Shown here piece after piece: positions 39,194-50,690 of a DNA stretch of 64,000 bases. Position 1 is the first letter of the stretch. Every line of letters begins with the position of its first letter. The notes under the pieces are model-generated. The model was given only the letters and a program-made list of their open reading frames with translations, ran no database searches and was not told the origin of the DNA. The translations under genes were made by a program, and so were the position numbers. Source of the DNA: Nannochloris sp. 'desiccata' (Eukaryota > Chlorophyta > Trebouxiophyceae > Chlorellales > Chlorellaceae); NCBI GenBank assembly GCA_019044685.2, contig JAGTXX020000006.1:1-64000 (forward strand), given 5' to 3'.

Positions 39194-40774
39194 ATGGCTG
39201 ACGGCGGAGGCAAGCAGCCTCTAACAAACGAAGATTTCCGCAAAATTCTATTTACCCCCCGACCTGGCTCAAAACCTGATCTAGGCCAGCAGGCCAAGGA
39301 ACAACGGAAAGAACAAATCAAAGCCAAACCCCGCCCGAAGCCAAAACAACAAGCTGGTGGAGCTGGTAAAGCTGATGGTGGATCAGATGACGATAAAGGC
39401 CCTGGCTATAGAGATCGTGCTTCTGAGCGCCGTAAAGGTCTAGGAATTGAACATCCTGACGACATTGACGCAGCTGGATTTCCAGGCAGCACGTTTGCAT
39501 CTGCAGCAACTGCTACTGACTTATCACGTCTTAGTTACGAAGAAACTAAGTACCTTGGAGGTGATATTGATCACACACATTTAGTAAAAGGTTTAGATTT
39601 TGCTCTGCTTAGTAAGGTCCGTTCAAAGCAGACGCAACAAGAGCAGCAAGGCGGTGGGCAACCAGTTGCTTTTACTGGTCCTTTAGGCAGAGCTGTGTAT
39701 AATGTTTTGTTTAGATCTCAGCAACATCAAGCAGTACACGAAGATATTTCAGAACGTTTTCTGCCTCGTCGCACTGCTTTTGTTTTTGATATAGAAGAGC
39801 AGGGCATGAAGGATGTCTTTGAAGTGCCGACCACCCTGCTGCGTGCTAAAGAAGATTGTCCTGCACCACCTAAAGTATTAGAAGCAAGCTCAGATGCGCT
39901 AGTACTAGATCGTCTCGGTAAGATTATGGCATACATGGCAATGGGCAGTGGTGGCAGCAAACAAAAACTGAAAAAAGAGCTGAAACAAGAATTGCTGGCC
40001 GAAGCTGGATTTATTCAACCGATGTTGTCAAAAACAAGAAGCGATGTAGTTGGTATAGAAGAAAAAAGGGATACTATAAAGCACGTGGCAAAGCCTGTGG
40101 ATGAAGAGGAAGATATTTTTGCTGACGCTGGCACTGATTACGTCGCTGAACGAAAAAAGAAAAACTACAAAGAGGATATTGAAGAAGAATGGAAAACTAA
40201 AAACAAAGCGGAAGAAATAAAAAAACGAGTCAAATACTTTGGAGCAGATGATCCTTCAGCATTAGAAGGTGGTGAGTTGCCTTCAATAGCACAGCCGATG
40301 CAAGGATCTACAGCAGATGTTGACGAGCCTGGAGAAAAGAAAAAAGAAAAATCAAGAGAAGCACGCCACCGCGAGATGCTTGCCTCTGTTGGAGCTGTAG
40401 AAGATGATGGGTACGCAGAGTGCTATCCATCGTATTATGACGCATCTGGTGCTGTATATGATAGCGAAGATGATGACGGTACTGGTATTGCAAAGGCAAA
40501 AGATAATGACGAGGAACGAGAAGGCAGAGAAGAAAAAGAGGGTAAGAATTTTAAAGATAAAGGCCTGGCAGCAAGGAAAGAAGCAGCTCGTCTAGCTATG
40601 AAAGAGAAGCAAAGGGAGGAGGCGGAGTTGAATAAGCTACAGAAAGTATTTGAAGAGAAAGGTTATGGGAATGCTGGAGCATTTGGAGCGATGGGTGTTG
40701 AGATAGGTACTGCTGATGAAGCTGTTCCTAGTGCATTGCCTTCAATAACAACAGCAAAGCGTCGTAGAATTTAG
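39194..40774 (+). CDS. SMU2: RED/IK (SMU2-like) spliceosome protein, 526 aa, single exon
   Basis: The N-terminal half has the RED_N hallmarks: LTNEDFRKILFTPRPGSK (residues 11-28), YRDRASERRKG (about 72-82), and the KYLGGDIDHTHLVKGLDFALLSKVR block (about 118-142). The C-terminal half is highly charged and ends with a RED_C-like segment (CYPSYYDASGAVYDSEDDD, about 413-431; KLQKVFEEKGYG). The classical long run of alternating RE/RD dipeptides of animal RED is reduced here. RED works with SMU1 in the spliceosome B complex. Single exon, ATG 39194 with KQPLTNEDF close behind, so the start is confident. Confidence 0.88.
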   Translation: MADGGGKQPLTNEDFRKILFTPRPGSKPDLGQQAKEQRKEQIKAKPRPKPKQQAGGAGKADGGSDDDKGPGYRDRASERRKGLGIEHPDDIDAAGFPGSTFASAATATDLSRLSYEETKYLGGDIDHTHLVKGLDFALLSKVRSKQTQQEQQGGGQPVAFTGPLGRAVYNVLFRSQQHQAVHEDISERFLPRRTAFVFDIEEQGMKDVFEVPTTLLRAKEDCPAPPKVLEASSDALVLDRLGKIMAYMAMGSGGSKQKLKKELKQELLAEAGFIQPMLSKTRSDVVGIEEKRDTIKHVAKPVDEEEDIFADAGTDYVAERKKKNYKEDIEEEWKTKNKAEEIKKRVKYFGADDPSALEGGELPSIAQPMQGSTADVDEPGEKKKEKSREARHREMLASVGAVEDDGYAECYPSYYDASGAVYDSEDDDGTGIAKAKDNDEEREGREEKEGKNFKDKGLAARKEAARLAMKEKQREEAELNKLQKVFEEKGYGNAGAFGAMGVEIGTADEAVPSALPSITTAKRRRI

Positions 40775-40889
40775 ACACAATTTTGCATTCTTTAACTTAT
40801 ACTTTGTTTTTCTACTTGTTGGTATTTCTGTTTTACAAACTTTTACTCTCTACTAGATAGCTTAAACAAATAATATGCTCTTCGCTAAT

Positions 40890-41982
40890 TCAATCTGAAT
40901 ACTCGTCTTCGTCAGTACTAACACCTCCAGCACTAGCACCACCCGCTTTAAACACATCTCCCAGCGCATTCTTAGGTAAAGGATTAGCCGCAATGTGAGC
41001 TTTACGGTTCTGCCTGCTCGCCACCTTTGCAACATACTTGCCTTGTGCCTTCTTCTTAAGCGCAGCACGCACAGCATTAGGTGACACATACGTCGGATTA
41101 TCGTAAATAACAGGCCCTCCAAATGATCCAGAGAACATCTTAATGGGATTTAAGCATGCACGAGGCCCCACTTCTACCAGCGTCACATCCTGAGGAGCTG
41201 GTTTCTTCACACCAAGATCAGGAGTAACTTGATAATTACGCATCCAAACACGATTATCGGCTACAGTAAAGCTAATAACGTGATCAAAGAATGGCTTGCT
41301 CTTGTGGTGTCTATGTGGGGTAGCAAAAGTCTGAGTAAACATTTCTTTTAATAATTGAAGATGAGGTTGCTCGTCAAATGCAGCATCAAAACTAAGAACA
41401 GGACGAGATCCTTTAAGATGGTTGCCACTAAGCTTCAACTCTGCCATAGTGTGTATATTAGTAACATGAAATTTAGCGCACGGTCCGTTGGGAGCTTTGC
41501 CAATCCACATGTAGAGGTCTTTGTGCTTACGAGCCTCGAAAAATAAGACAGAAGTGCAGCCCTTCATGTCGGCAACTTCATTAATTGTGCCACGATCAGA
41601 TTTTGTATCTAGCTTAGCATCTTTCTTGGAGTGGGGGAGCAACTGGATGATGTCCAATAGAAGATGCCGGAATCTGCAAAAGATTATGAATGATATAGAT
41701 AAGTAAGACGAGGCAGAGGAAGCGGGTTTTGTTGGGAGTAATATAAAAGCCAAAGGAACACGCTGGTTCACCTTGCTGTCTTAAGAAAACAAATATCCCA
41801 ACCTTCCAAATTAACGTTATTGCCTACCTAAATGTGATGCCCCGAGAAGAGACAACCAGCACCTTCTCCTTGTTTTTAAATCCACTGGGGGGTTCAGATG
41901 CACCCTTTGTTCGCTTGGCAGCAGCTCCATCGGCCTTTGCAACTTTGGTCTCTGTTGCTTGAACAGCTTTTCTCTTCGTCAT
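40890..41982 (-). CDS. BRX1: Ribosome biogenesis protein BRX1, Brix domain, 312 aa, 2 exons
   Basis: Exon 1 is 41828-41982 (MTKRKAVQATETKVAK..., ending RGITF) and exon 2 is 40890-41673; the join restores RGITFRFRHLLLD, the Brix start. The Brix domain spans residues about 43-245: HSKKDAKLD, CTSVLFFEARKHKDLYMWI, GPCAKFHVTNIHTM, GNHLKGSRPVLSFD, PFFDHVISFTVADNRVWMRNYQV. The tail is basic then acidic. BRX1 acts in early assembly of the 60S ribosomal subunit in the nucleolus. Minus-strand TGTAA (40833-40837) is 53 nt past the stop; the gap to RED is only 115 bp, so 3' UTRs probably overlap. Confidence 0.93.
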
Positions 41983-42467
41983 TAGGAGTCCAATTTATTT
42001 ATTCTATCAATGCTAGGCAATTAATATTTTAAAACTTTCAAGATGCATGCAAAGAAGCAAGCTGATTAATAAGCGAGTTAAGCTCCCTGAAACAGCTTTA
42101 CTAGATACCAGATTAAAATTAAATATGCAGTTAAATTATCTAAATGCTTTGATGCTCCTGGAACCGTGCTTTAAAGCTTCAAGGCTTGATGGCTCCAGCC
42201 AAAAGGAAAAGCTCGCCATTTACTGATTACTGAACACAACTAACTTAACGCATTTGAGAAATTAATAATAGTGCGGAAGGATATCCCAATGGCTGCAAAC
42301 CCCACTTTTGCTGCAGCAAAATTAGACATGTGTTTTCAAATCACAGCAAACAAAATTTCATTTCAAGCACGCAAAATGCTCCAAATACCGTAAGTATACA
42401 TACACTGTGCATATTAAAGTACATTTTGCTAATTGAATTGCCCCAACTCTTCTCGAACATTCACAAA
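41983..42467. other. Divergent promoter region, BRX1 / PRA isomerase
   Basis: 485 bp. The PRA isomerase frame is open upstream from 42330, but the residues are unlike a transit peptide, so I treat this as 5' UTR. Confidence 0.5.
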
Positions 42468-43169
42468 ATGTTATTCTGTAGTTTTCTCCGAGCCCGCCCT
42501 CTTACTGTCTCAGTTGCAAGTAGTGCTAGTAATCCCCAAATGCACCCTAAGAGCTACGTCAAGGTGTGTGGCGTGACGAATGTAGAAGATGCCCTCTTGG
42601 CTGCATCTTCTGGGGCAAACTTAATCGGTATGATTCTTTGGCCCAAGGCAAAGCGCAGCATCCATCCTGTCACAGCAAAAGAAATCGCCAAAGTAGCACG
42701 GGAGCATGGCGCATCTCCGGTAGCAGTCTTTGTCGACGAAGATGCTGATACAATCTGTAAAGTTTGCGAGGATTCGGATGTGGATATTGCCCAGTTGCAT
42801 GGTGATGGTGCCCGTAGTGCTCTCACTGACCTACCGTCGTCGTTACGAACAGTGTACGTTATGCATGCTGACAAGGCTGGAATAGTACAAACAGTCTTAC
42901 CACAAATACCTGTAGATTGGGTTTTAGTAGATTCGCTGCAAGGTGGGAGTGGAGAACGGTTTGATTGGTCTAGTTTGAACCCACCTCTTGGTCGGAATGG
43001 CTGGCTGTTGGCAGGTGGGCTAACCCCTGAAAATGTAGCTGAAGCTATTGCTACTGCACATCCTACAGGAGTGGATGTCTCTAGTGGTGTATGTGGGCTT
43101 GATGGATTGAAGAAAGATGTGGGTAAAGTTCAGCAATATGTGGCAGAAGCTAAAGGGGCGTTTCATTAA
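42468..43169 (+). CDS. PAI: Phosphoribosylanthranilate isomerase, plastid, 233 aa
   Basis: Third committed step of tryptophan synthesis: Amadori rearrangement of N-(5'-phosphoribosyl)anthranilate. Family motifs in order: KVCGVTNVEDA (catalytic Cys), MILWPKAKRSI, VAVFVDED, IAQLHGD, LVDSLQGGSGERFDW (with catalytic Asp), LAGGLTPENV, GVDVSSGVC (phosphate binding). The frame is open from an ATG at 42330, but the ATG at 42468 gives MLFCSFLRARPLTVSVASSA, a normal plastid targeting sequence, so I prefer it. It is a stand-alone enzyme, not fused to IGPS or TrpB. TGTAA is at 43258, 89 nt past the stop. Single exon. Confidence 0.93.
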   Translation: MLFCSFLRARPLTVSVASSASNPQMHPKSYVKVCGVTNVEDALLAASSGANLIGMILWPKAKRSIHPVTAKEIAKVAREHGASPVAVFVDEDADTICKVCEDSDVDIAQLHGDGARSALTDLPSSLRTVYVMHADKAGIVQTVLPQIPVDWVLVDSLQGGSGERFDWSSLNPPLGRNGWLLAGGLTPENVAEAIATAHPTGVDVSSGVCGLDGLKKDVGKVQQYVAEAKGAFH

Positions 43170-43375
43170 TTTTTGAACGACTTTTTTTTGTTAAAATTGG
43201 AAATGGTACATATTAATCTATTATTATCATAATCTAGAATAGGTACGTTTTTTGCTATGTAATACAATACATTAGCAGACAAAACTATCAGGGCGTCCAT
43301 GTCCTTTTCCTTTTTGTTATCAATAGAAAGAATACACCCGAGCTTCTATGCAAAATTTTCAGAAAATTCTTTAGT

Positions 43376-43971
43376 TTAGAATTGACCAAGGCCAGCTTCC
43401 ACCAAAAGACGCTTCTCTGCCGCCCTGGCTGCGCGGCGATCAACACCTTGCTCAATATCGCGCTCTCTGCGGATAGTGAGGAGCTGAGCAATCCTTTTCC
43501 TAGTAGCGGTATACTGGGCGGGTCTGTAAGCTTCTCTCTTGGCGAACTTGATGCGCATAACAAACATATCGGCCTTCAACCTCTGCACTTCGGCATCAAT
43601 AGCGTCATTGGTAGCGAACTCAGTTCTACAAAAGTTGGGAATCAAGCATATGTAGGATGGTGAGAGACATGGCAAGCGTAGGGATAAATAACATTAATGG
43701 GCTATCTTTGGGAGATATTTCAAGCACAGTGAATTTCAATGCAAGAATGCAATGCGCATCGGAGATAATTAGGCTTTCTATTGCCCGAATTAACAAAGAT
43801 GTCTTACCTGAGGTTTGCAGCCTTTGCCCTCTTTGCGGACGCTTCCTCAGCCTCTGTTTCGGCGACAACGGCCTTTCTAGCTACCATACGAGGTACAGAC
43901 GCCTTGGGTGCTGTGAATGCTACGGGCCTGCTGGAAATGCAGGCCTTGCTGCTCAATGCTCCTGCGAACAT
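43376..43971 (-). CDS. PRPL29: Plastid ribosomal protein uL29c, 137 aa, 2 exons
   Basis: Minus-strand exons 43808-43971 and 43376-43625, joined in frame (NL-R-TEFATND; total 414 nt). Exon 1 encodes an Ala/Ser/Lys-rich transit peptide and a short lysine-rich linker. Exon 2 encodes the two-helix uL29 core: AIDAEVQRLKADMFVMRIKFAKREAYRP, then RKRIAQLLTIRRERDIEQG. It binds 23S rRNA near the exit tunnel of the plastid 50S subunit. The segment after the core (VDRRAARAAEKRLLVEAG) is longer than in bacterial L29, as is common for plastid forms. Confidence 0.9.
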
Positions 43972-44375
43972 GATTTCCCAAAATTGAAAAAGTATGGACA
44001 CGGCTCTCGGCGGCCCTGCTATTACTTAAATACAATGTTGCGTATTTTATCTTTCTAAATAGTAAACTAAGCTTTAATTGTAAAAGGAGAGGCGAAAGGC
44101 TTCAGGGCGGCCGGGGTCTTTAGATAACGCACATTGCTTTGAACATAAATATAAACCCGAAATGGGACACATATAAATGGCATCCTATAACGATAATTGA
44201 AGTCTCATATACTGCGAAAGATCAAGGTCAACCAATGCGCTTGATGGCCTCGATTTTATAATTGATAGAGAACACTTTGGTTTTCCGCAAGTTGTTTTCG
44301 TTCGTCAACTTGACTTTACGCACGTAATCTAGCTTCAGCTATAAATTTCGAGCGATCATTACATATAGGAAAGTC
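43972..44375. other. Divergent promoter region, PRPL29 / FtsHi
   Basis: 404 bp between the starts of two plastid-targeted proteins. No other feature recognised. Confidence 0.5.
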
Positions 44376-47096
44376 ATGAAGACCTGTTCCTTGTCAACGA
44401 TGGCTAGGACTCGATCCATCACCCACATGCCTGGGTTCGCTTCGAAGCAGCCTGTCGCTCTAGTCACTCTTAAAAATTTTAGATATAGGCAAGACGGCGT
44501 TTCCGCAGTTGGATGCTCGCTGAGGGTCCCTCTGGGTTCCAGTACTGGTCTTTGCCGCCGTAGCGTTATCGTCACCTATGCACAGCAGCAGTCTAGCAGC
44601 AACTACGAGGCAAATGCATCATCATCAACATCCATATCTGCTGCATTAAACTCAAATACCGCTGGGAAACAGCCTTGGTGGGCTCAAATAGCTCCCAGAG
44701 TGTTGGTAGTTGGTGCTATTGCTTTGTCCTTGTTGAACCCTGCTGCTGCTCATGCCAAAACTAGTACTACTTCATCTTCTTCTGTTGGCACTGGCCCAGC
44801 TTCTATCGCTGTTACTGGTACACCAAACTCGTCATGGCGGGACACTGGAATTCTACTCGCAGCAGCTAAAGATGAAGGAGGCAGTAAAGGTACTGCAACT
44901 TGGGCCAGCCCTGAAGAGCTCGATGCTGAAACGAGTGCAGCACTGAGTCGCTATGCTGATGAAAAAATACAAAAGCAACTTAAACGTGGTGGTCAACCTT
45001 CTAAAGGTGGTAAACTTGTCAAAGATCCTTTACAGTCAAAAGTGCCTGACCCTTCTGCAGTCCCTGCCAACTCTGAAATTGAAAAAATGGCTCTGCAGTC
45101 AGCTTGGAGACCTGATAAGCTGAAAGATATGACCTATACCCAATTTTGGAATCTTGTTGGTGAACGCCAAATAGAAAATGCAAGGTATACTGCTGATAGA
45201 AGGTCTATTTATGTGACTACAAAGGCAACAGCTCCTGGAGGCACTCGTACTGAAAAAGTTGGTTTGCCATTTGACCCTGATTTATTTGATCATATGGTAG
45301 AGCATGGCGTCTATATTGATACGCCAACGCCTAACCCTGCGTTACCTCTGGTGCATGCTGTAATACGTCTTGTGTTCCCTGTGTGGTTTTCTTTCCTGCT
45401 AGTTAAATTTGCCTTTCGTGTGGGTCGTAAGAAAAAACGCGACAAGATTTTCGGTGGTGCTCGCATGGAATCCATCTCCGCTAAAGATGCATTGATTACA
45501 TTTGATGACATTGCTGGAATTGATCAAGTTAAATCTGAAATCATGGAGGTCGTAGCTTTCTTAAAAGATCCTCAAAGGTTTCTAAAACTTGGCGCTCGGT
45601 CTCCTGCTGGTGTTTTACTTGTCGGTCCTCCTGGTACTGGTAAAACTTTGCTCGCTAAAGCTATTGCGGGTGAAGCTGGTGTTCCATTCTTTTCTATTGC
45701 TGGAACTGAGTTTATGGAGATGTTTGTTGGTGTTGGCGCATCCCGTGTCCGTGATATGTTCCAGCAAGCTCGTAAAAATGCACCTTGTATTTTATTTATT
45801 GACGAGTTTGATGGTCTAGGTAAAGCTCGTCAATATGGAGGTGCAGGTAATGATGAATCTGTGCACACGATCAATCAGCTTCTAACTGAAATGGATGGCT
45901 TTGAAGATAACACTGGCGTTGTGGTCATGGCTGCGACCAATAGACCTGCTGCTTTGGATCAAGCTTTAACCCGTCCTGGTCGTTTTGATCGCATTGTGCA
46001 TTTACCCTTACCCAATGTAGAAGGCCGTGTAGGCATCTTGGAAGTTCATTCTCGAGATAAAAAAGTTGCTTCAGATCTTGATTATCAGCGTGTTGCTCGT
46101 GCCACTGCCGGGTTCACTGGTGCTGAATTAATGAATTTAATGAATCAAGCAGCAATTATTGCAGCGCGTCAAGGCCAAGCATCTATTGGTAATCGTGAGA
46201 TCTTTGAAGCCCTTGAAAAAGTACATCGTGATAAGATGGGCAGTGGTGGTAACGCTGCGACATCGTTTGAAAATGATGTTGTTCCACCTCGAATGCGTCG
46301 TACTATTGCTATTTACGAAGCAGCACGGTCCATGATTGGCTATTTAACACCTAATTTCGATGAAATTCAGCGTGTGAGTGTCTGTCCAGGTGGTCTTGCT
46401 ACTGGGTATACCTACTTCTTACCAATGGAAGAACGATTGGAAAGCCGTGTTACCACTCGTGGCTATATGGAAAGTAGGATGGTAGTAGCATTAGCTGGAC
46501 GGTGTGCTGAACGATTGATACTTGGTGATGCTAATGTTAGCACTGCTGGTGCATCTGATTTGGAATTAGCGAATTCCGTAGCACGTGAGATGGTGTATCG
46601 TTGTGGATTTGGTCAGCGTACTGGTCCCGTGGCGCTGATGGATAACGAAGAAGTGTATTTGAATAGGAAGAGGACACGACGAGTAGCTGATATCTCTACA
46701 GAAATGGCAAAAATTGCATATGCAGATGTATCTGAATTGCTTGAAGCTGCTGAAGCAAAGGCTTATTGGGGATTAGCTGCCAATTACGATGCGCTGAAAG
46801 CGTTGATTGAAAAATTGGAAGTGGTAGAAAGTTTGACTGGAGAGGAAGTAGGAGAGCTGGTTGAAGGTGTTGGAGTAAAACGATTCACTACTCCATTTGT
46901 AGAAGGGTATACATGGGGTCCTGATGGTAGTTTAATTTGGCCTGAAAGATCTGACAAGCCAGCAGAAGCAGTCGGCGCTGGTGTTGGTGCTGGCAATGGC
47001 AACGGCAACGGGAGCACAGCACCTGCTTGGTGGTCAAAGCGTAACCCTTACATGGTGCGTAGCGATATTGCAGATATGCTTGCTGATCCTTCTTAA
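44376..47096 (+). CDS. FTSHI: FtsH-like AAA protein lacking the protease site (FtsHi), plastid, 906 aa
   Basis: The N-terminus is a plastid transit peptide followed by an alanine-rich stretch ([19 protein letters not shown], about 108-127), with a membrane helix at about 325-345 ([18 protein letters not shown]). The AAA module is complete: Walker A GPPGTGKT (about 416), Walker [10 protein letters not shown] (about 470), [23 protein letters not shown] (about 520). The zinc protease motif HEXXH is replaced by YEAAR (Tyr about 647), so peptidase activity should be lost while ATPase remains. Plant FtsHi proteins form a 2-MDa import motor with Ycf2 at the inner envelope; which FtsHi paralogue this is cannot be decided by eye. 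Single exon. TGTAA at 47168, 72 nt past the stop. Confidence 0.92.
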   Translation: MKTCSLSTMARTRSITHMPGFASKQPVALVTLKNFRYRQDGVSAVGCSLRVPLGSSTGLCRRSVIVTYAQQQSSSNYEANASSSTSISAALNSNTAGKQPWWAQIAPRVLVVGAIALSLLNPAAAHAKTSTTSSSSVGTGPASIAVTGTPNSSWRDTGILLAAAKDEGGSKGTATWASPEELDAETSAALSRYADEKIQKQLKRGGQPSKGGKLVKDPLQSKVPDPSAVPANSEIEKMALQSAWRPDKLKDMTYTQFWNLVGERQIENARYTADRRSIYVTTKATAPGGTRTEKVGLPFDPDLFDHMVEHGVYIDTPTPNPALPLVHAVIRLVFPVWFSFLLVKFAFRVGRKKKRDKIFGGARMESISAKDALITFDDIAGIDQVKSEIMEVVAFLKDPQRFLKLGARSPAGVLLVGPPGTGKTLLAKAIAGEAGVPFFSIAGTEFMEMFVGVGASRVRDMFQQARKNAPCILFIDEFDGLGKARQYGGAGNDESVHTINQLLTEMDGFEDNTGVVVMAATNRPAALDQALTRPGRFDRIVHLPLPNVEGRVGILEVHSRDKKVASDLDYQRVARATAGFTGAELMNLMNQAAIIAARQGQASIGNREIFEALEKVHRDKMGSGGNAATSFENDVVPPRMRRTIAIYEAARSMIGYLTPNFDEIQRVSVCPGGLATGYTYFLPMEERLESRVTTRGYMESRMVVALAGRCAERLILGDANVSTAGASDLELANSVAREMVYRCGFGQRTGPVALMDNEEVYLNRKRTRRVADISTEMAKIAYADVSELLEAAEAKAYWGLAANYDALKALIEKLEVVESLTGEEVGELVEGVGVKRFTTPFVEGYTWGPDGSLIWPERSDKPAEAVGAGVGAGNGNGNGSTAPAWWSKRNPYMVRSDIADMLADPS

Positions 47097-47205
47097 ATAA
47101 TACATATGCTTGTACTACTTCCTTCTCTCTTTAGATTTGTTGTTGTTGTTTTTAAATTTTCCATGTGTGTAACGCATTTACATTCTTCTGTTTTATCTTT
47201 TTAAA

Positions 47206-50200
47206 TTAAAACACTGCATTCACAGAAAATGCTTGAAGCAGATTATTTGCACGAGTTCTCACAAGCACTTGTTCTCCTGCTCTTGCTCCCTGAGCAAGCG
47301 TAGCTAATGCTTGGCCCACTCTATTTTGAGCAATAAACTCTTTTGGGTGCGGGTGTGCTTCATATAAAAGTTGCAATAAATCCATCAGAGCTAGCGCAGC
47401 AGGTGGAGAAGGACGTTTCAACAACTCCACTACTCTCGCAGCAAGTCCAGCTTGAGTTAATGCTACCGCCAGTTTAGGCGATCGAGATATCATTCTGCCC
47501 AGTGGAGATAATAAACTCGGCAATTGATCTTGTTGACTTGGCTGTCCTTGAGAAGGCAGCACCAATATAAGACGAGTTAATGCAGTAGGTTCTAGCAACT
47601 GACCTTCAATACGTGGCAATTCTGCATCCAACCATGATGCTAACGCTTCAAGAACAGTAACTTGATGAGCGTCTTCTTTGAGCAATTGCATCAACACATC
47701 AAGACCACCATGAGACCACAGCTCTGCTCGAGTTCTAGGACTGCAATGGCACAGTAAACACAACACAGAAACCGCAGCAGATCGTGCAGATTCAACTTCA
47801 GCTGGAGCATCTAATTTCAATGGAGGTTGCACTGCTAATTGGCACAACCAGGGGACAGCGCCTGCAGCTGCGGTTGCTTCCTGCCTCGACCTACTCAGCT
47901 GACATAGATTATGCACCGTGCACAATGCTTCTACTTGCAGCTCTGGAGCATCTTGTCGTGGTAATTGTGCTACTACATACGCTACTACATTAGCTGCTTC
48001 AAGTGCACCTAGCACTGATTGCTCTGTTGACAATCGATTCACTGCCTTCAATACTCGTACCTGTAAAGGAGTCGGCATTCGTACAGTGTAGCCAAAAATA
48101 GAGTTTATCACTTCAATGGGACAGCACCGGGCTTTAACAGTAGCATCCCCATGGGTTAATGCAGCGAATAAATCAACGAGAGATTCTAATAACTCAGAAT
48201 CTGTAGTAGCAGGAACGATGGCTGTTGTTGTCGTTATTGTCGATGATGTTTTATTCAGACCACCACCACTGCTGCTGCCATCTCTATAAATAATTCCATT
48301 ATTAAGAAAATTTTGCGTTCCACCCAAAGTTTCTTCAGGAACAATACGATTACTGGGTCGTAAACCAGGGCGAGTCACTGCAGGGGAAGTTCCTCCTGTT
48401 ACAGCGGGTCTAACAAGGGCAGCACCACTGCCAACACCACCATCGCCACCAACCACACCAGCAGCAAGACTTCCACCGGCAGATCTCTCTACAGATGCTA
48501 ATTTCAAAACCCAAGGCATCGCCTTCACTAACCTATTTGGTAATCCATGATGTGTCATTAATCTCAAATACGAATTCGTACTTAATGGCCATCCAGGGGT
48601 TAGACTTCTATGCAGCAACGCCCAAAATCCACCAACCGCTGCTCGTAATAATTCTAATTGTCCAGGAGATTGCGGTGCATCATCAATCATCGACATAAAG
48701 AAGGGCACACCTTGACACGCAATCAACATATGCGCTCCACTCGCAGAACTACGTGCTAATGCTGTAGCTAATCGAGCTGCTCTTAAGCGTAATGCAACTG
48801 GGTGTGGTGCCCCCGCCACTCGAAGCGCTGCCGGGATCAAACCCATAGCACATGCCATCTCCATTGCAGCAGGATCTTCAATTGTCAAAGCAAGCAGTAA
48901 ATCTAATGTCGGTCCTAATACACGTTCAGATGGTGAATCTAGCAATTCTCTAATACCACACAAACCATCCAATCTGATAAACATACGCCTAAGTACAGGG
49001 TCGTCAGAGAGGTAGCCTACAAGAGCACGCGCAGAAGCAGCTGCTGCTGCCTCTTCTATAATACTACGCTCACCAGAAGATGCCATGACGCGTAATGAAC
49101 TTGTTTGTCGTCGAATTTCAGCTTCATCATGCAGTGCAGTAGCACTGCCAACACGGCGGAGCTGGCCACCACCGCCACCACCTTCTCTGATACCTCCCGC
49201 AGCAGCATTGCTGTTTGCAGCACCATTACTGCTTGTATGTTCTTTCATAGACAATTCAGCAAGAGCGTCTAATAAGTGCTTTCCTGTAGCATCTGCGTCC
49301 ACATGCCTTAGAAATTCGATTTGTAGTGTATTTGTTGCTTCCTCAGCACTACTTGCCATGGCATTAGAAAAATCACTCTCCGTTGTTGCTGATGTATCAA
49401 TATTGGCACCACTAAGAACAGTAGCAGCAGCAGTGACAGCACCATTACTCATACTCCTTGTCGGTGCATATGCATTTTTAGGACTCGTTGATTCACTGCC
49501 ACCTCTGCTATCTACAGAGGCAGGTCGAGAGTCGGCATCTAAAAATCTTTGAACTGCAGTCGCCACGCTGGCATGGACACCATCTGTGGGTTCACCTTGG
49601 GCAGTTTTCATGCCCCAAGTAGAGCGTAATGTGCGTTTATTGTGGAGAACCCATGGGTGTTGAAGCAGGTCTTTTGCACTAGGCCGGCTATTTGGGTCCT
49701 GCAGTTATGAATAGAGAAAATTAATAAGTCAGTTAGGGCGGAGATAATTCTTAGGAAATAATTAATTATTAGAAAACCCCTCCTTACCTTCCTAAAGCAT
49801 TGTAATAAGAAATCGAGCATTGATGGTGATGCTGTAGTTGGTAAAGGTGGATGTGGGTTCTGAACTATATTATACAAAGCACTCAATGGCTGTAAATCAT
49901 AATATGGTGGTTGACCAGTGAGCAATTCTACTGCTAAACAGCCAACACTCCAAATATCTGAAGCAGTCGTGACGGTTTTAAGCTCTACAACCTCTGGTGC
50001 CATCCAATACGGTGTTCCAGCAGGCTGTGTTTCTTCGCCTGCAGCATCACTCCCACTCCTATCCTCTCCACAAGTACCACCACCACCAGTGCTGCCGTCG
50101 CCAAGACGTGCAGCAACACCGAAATCTGCTAATTTAACTACCCCATCTTTAGTTGTCAATATGTTAGCACCTTTAATATCTCTATGGACTACACCTTGAT

Positions 50201-50690
50201 CGTGTAGATACGCTAATCCTTGTAACACTTGATGAATAAACATGCCTACTAGGGCTTCAGGAAATGGGCCAAATTGTTGTGCTTTAATAACTGCTGCCAA
50301 AGATCCATTCTCTACGAGTTCCATGATGATGTAAAGATCCGTGCGAGTGCGGAATGAGCCTAGATATTGGACAACATTGCAGTGGTTTAGCGCTTTGAGT
50401 AGCTCTACTTCTGTGACCAGTGACGCAAGAGCGCCGGTCGGGATGCGGGTGAGAGAAATCTGCTTAATAGCTACTTGTTCGCCAGTTCTGGCATCAAGGC
50501 CACGGTATACCCGTCCATAGGCACCACGTCCAAGCTCTTCACCGAGTCTGTACTTTTCACTGAGCTGTTTAGGGAAGGCTTGCCTCCCCGAGGCCGACAC
50601 GGGGAGTTGGCCACGAGCTACAAAGCTAGGAGAACGGCCGCCAGAACCTGCTGGGGTACCTGGATCGCTTCCAGATGCATACTCGGACAT
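47206..50690 (-). CDS. MAP3K epsilon / Cdc7-SepH type protein kinase, 1,131 aa, 2 exons
   Basis: Minus-strand exons 49788-50690 and 47206-49698, phase 0. The kinase domain lies at about 46-310: GRGAYGRVYRG, VAIKQI, VVHRDIKGANIL, LADFGVAAR, GTPYWMAPEV. It is completed across the intron by QCFRK-DPNSRPSAKDLLQHPWV. The rest of the protein is low-complexity and helical ARM-like repeats (LRLRAARLATALARSS, LQVEALCTVHNLCQLSR, AAVSVLCLLCHCSPRTR). N-terminal kinase plus C-terminal ARM region is the layout of plant MAP3K epsilon and fungal Cdc7/SepH kinases, which act in septation or cytokinesis signalling. Gap to FtsHi is 109 bp; minus-strand TGTAA at 47178-47182. Confidence 0.9.

Noticed and set aside
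42330..42467. 46-residue N-terminal extension of PRA isomerase
   Set aside because: Residues are unlike a transit peptide, while the downstream ATG starts one; treated as 5' UTR.
43804..44001. Stand-alone 65-aa protein
   Set aside because: It is exon 1 of plastid L29; the frame continues across the intron into the uL29 core.
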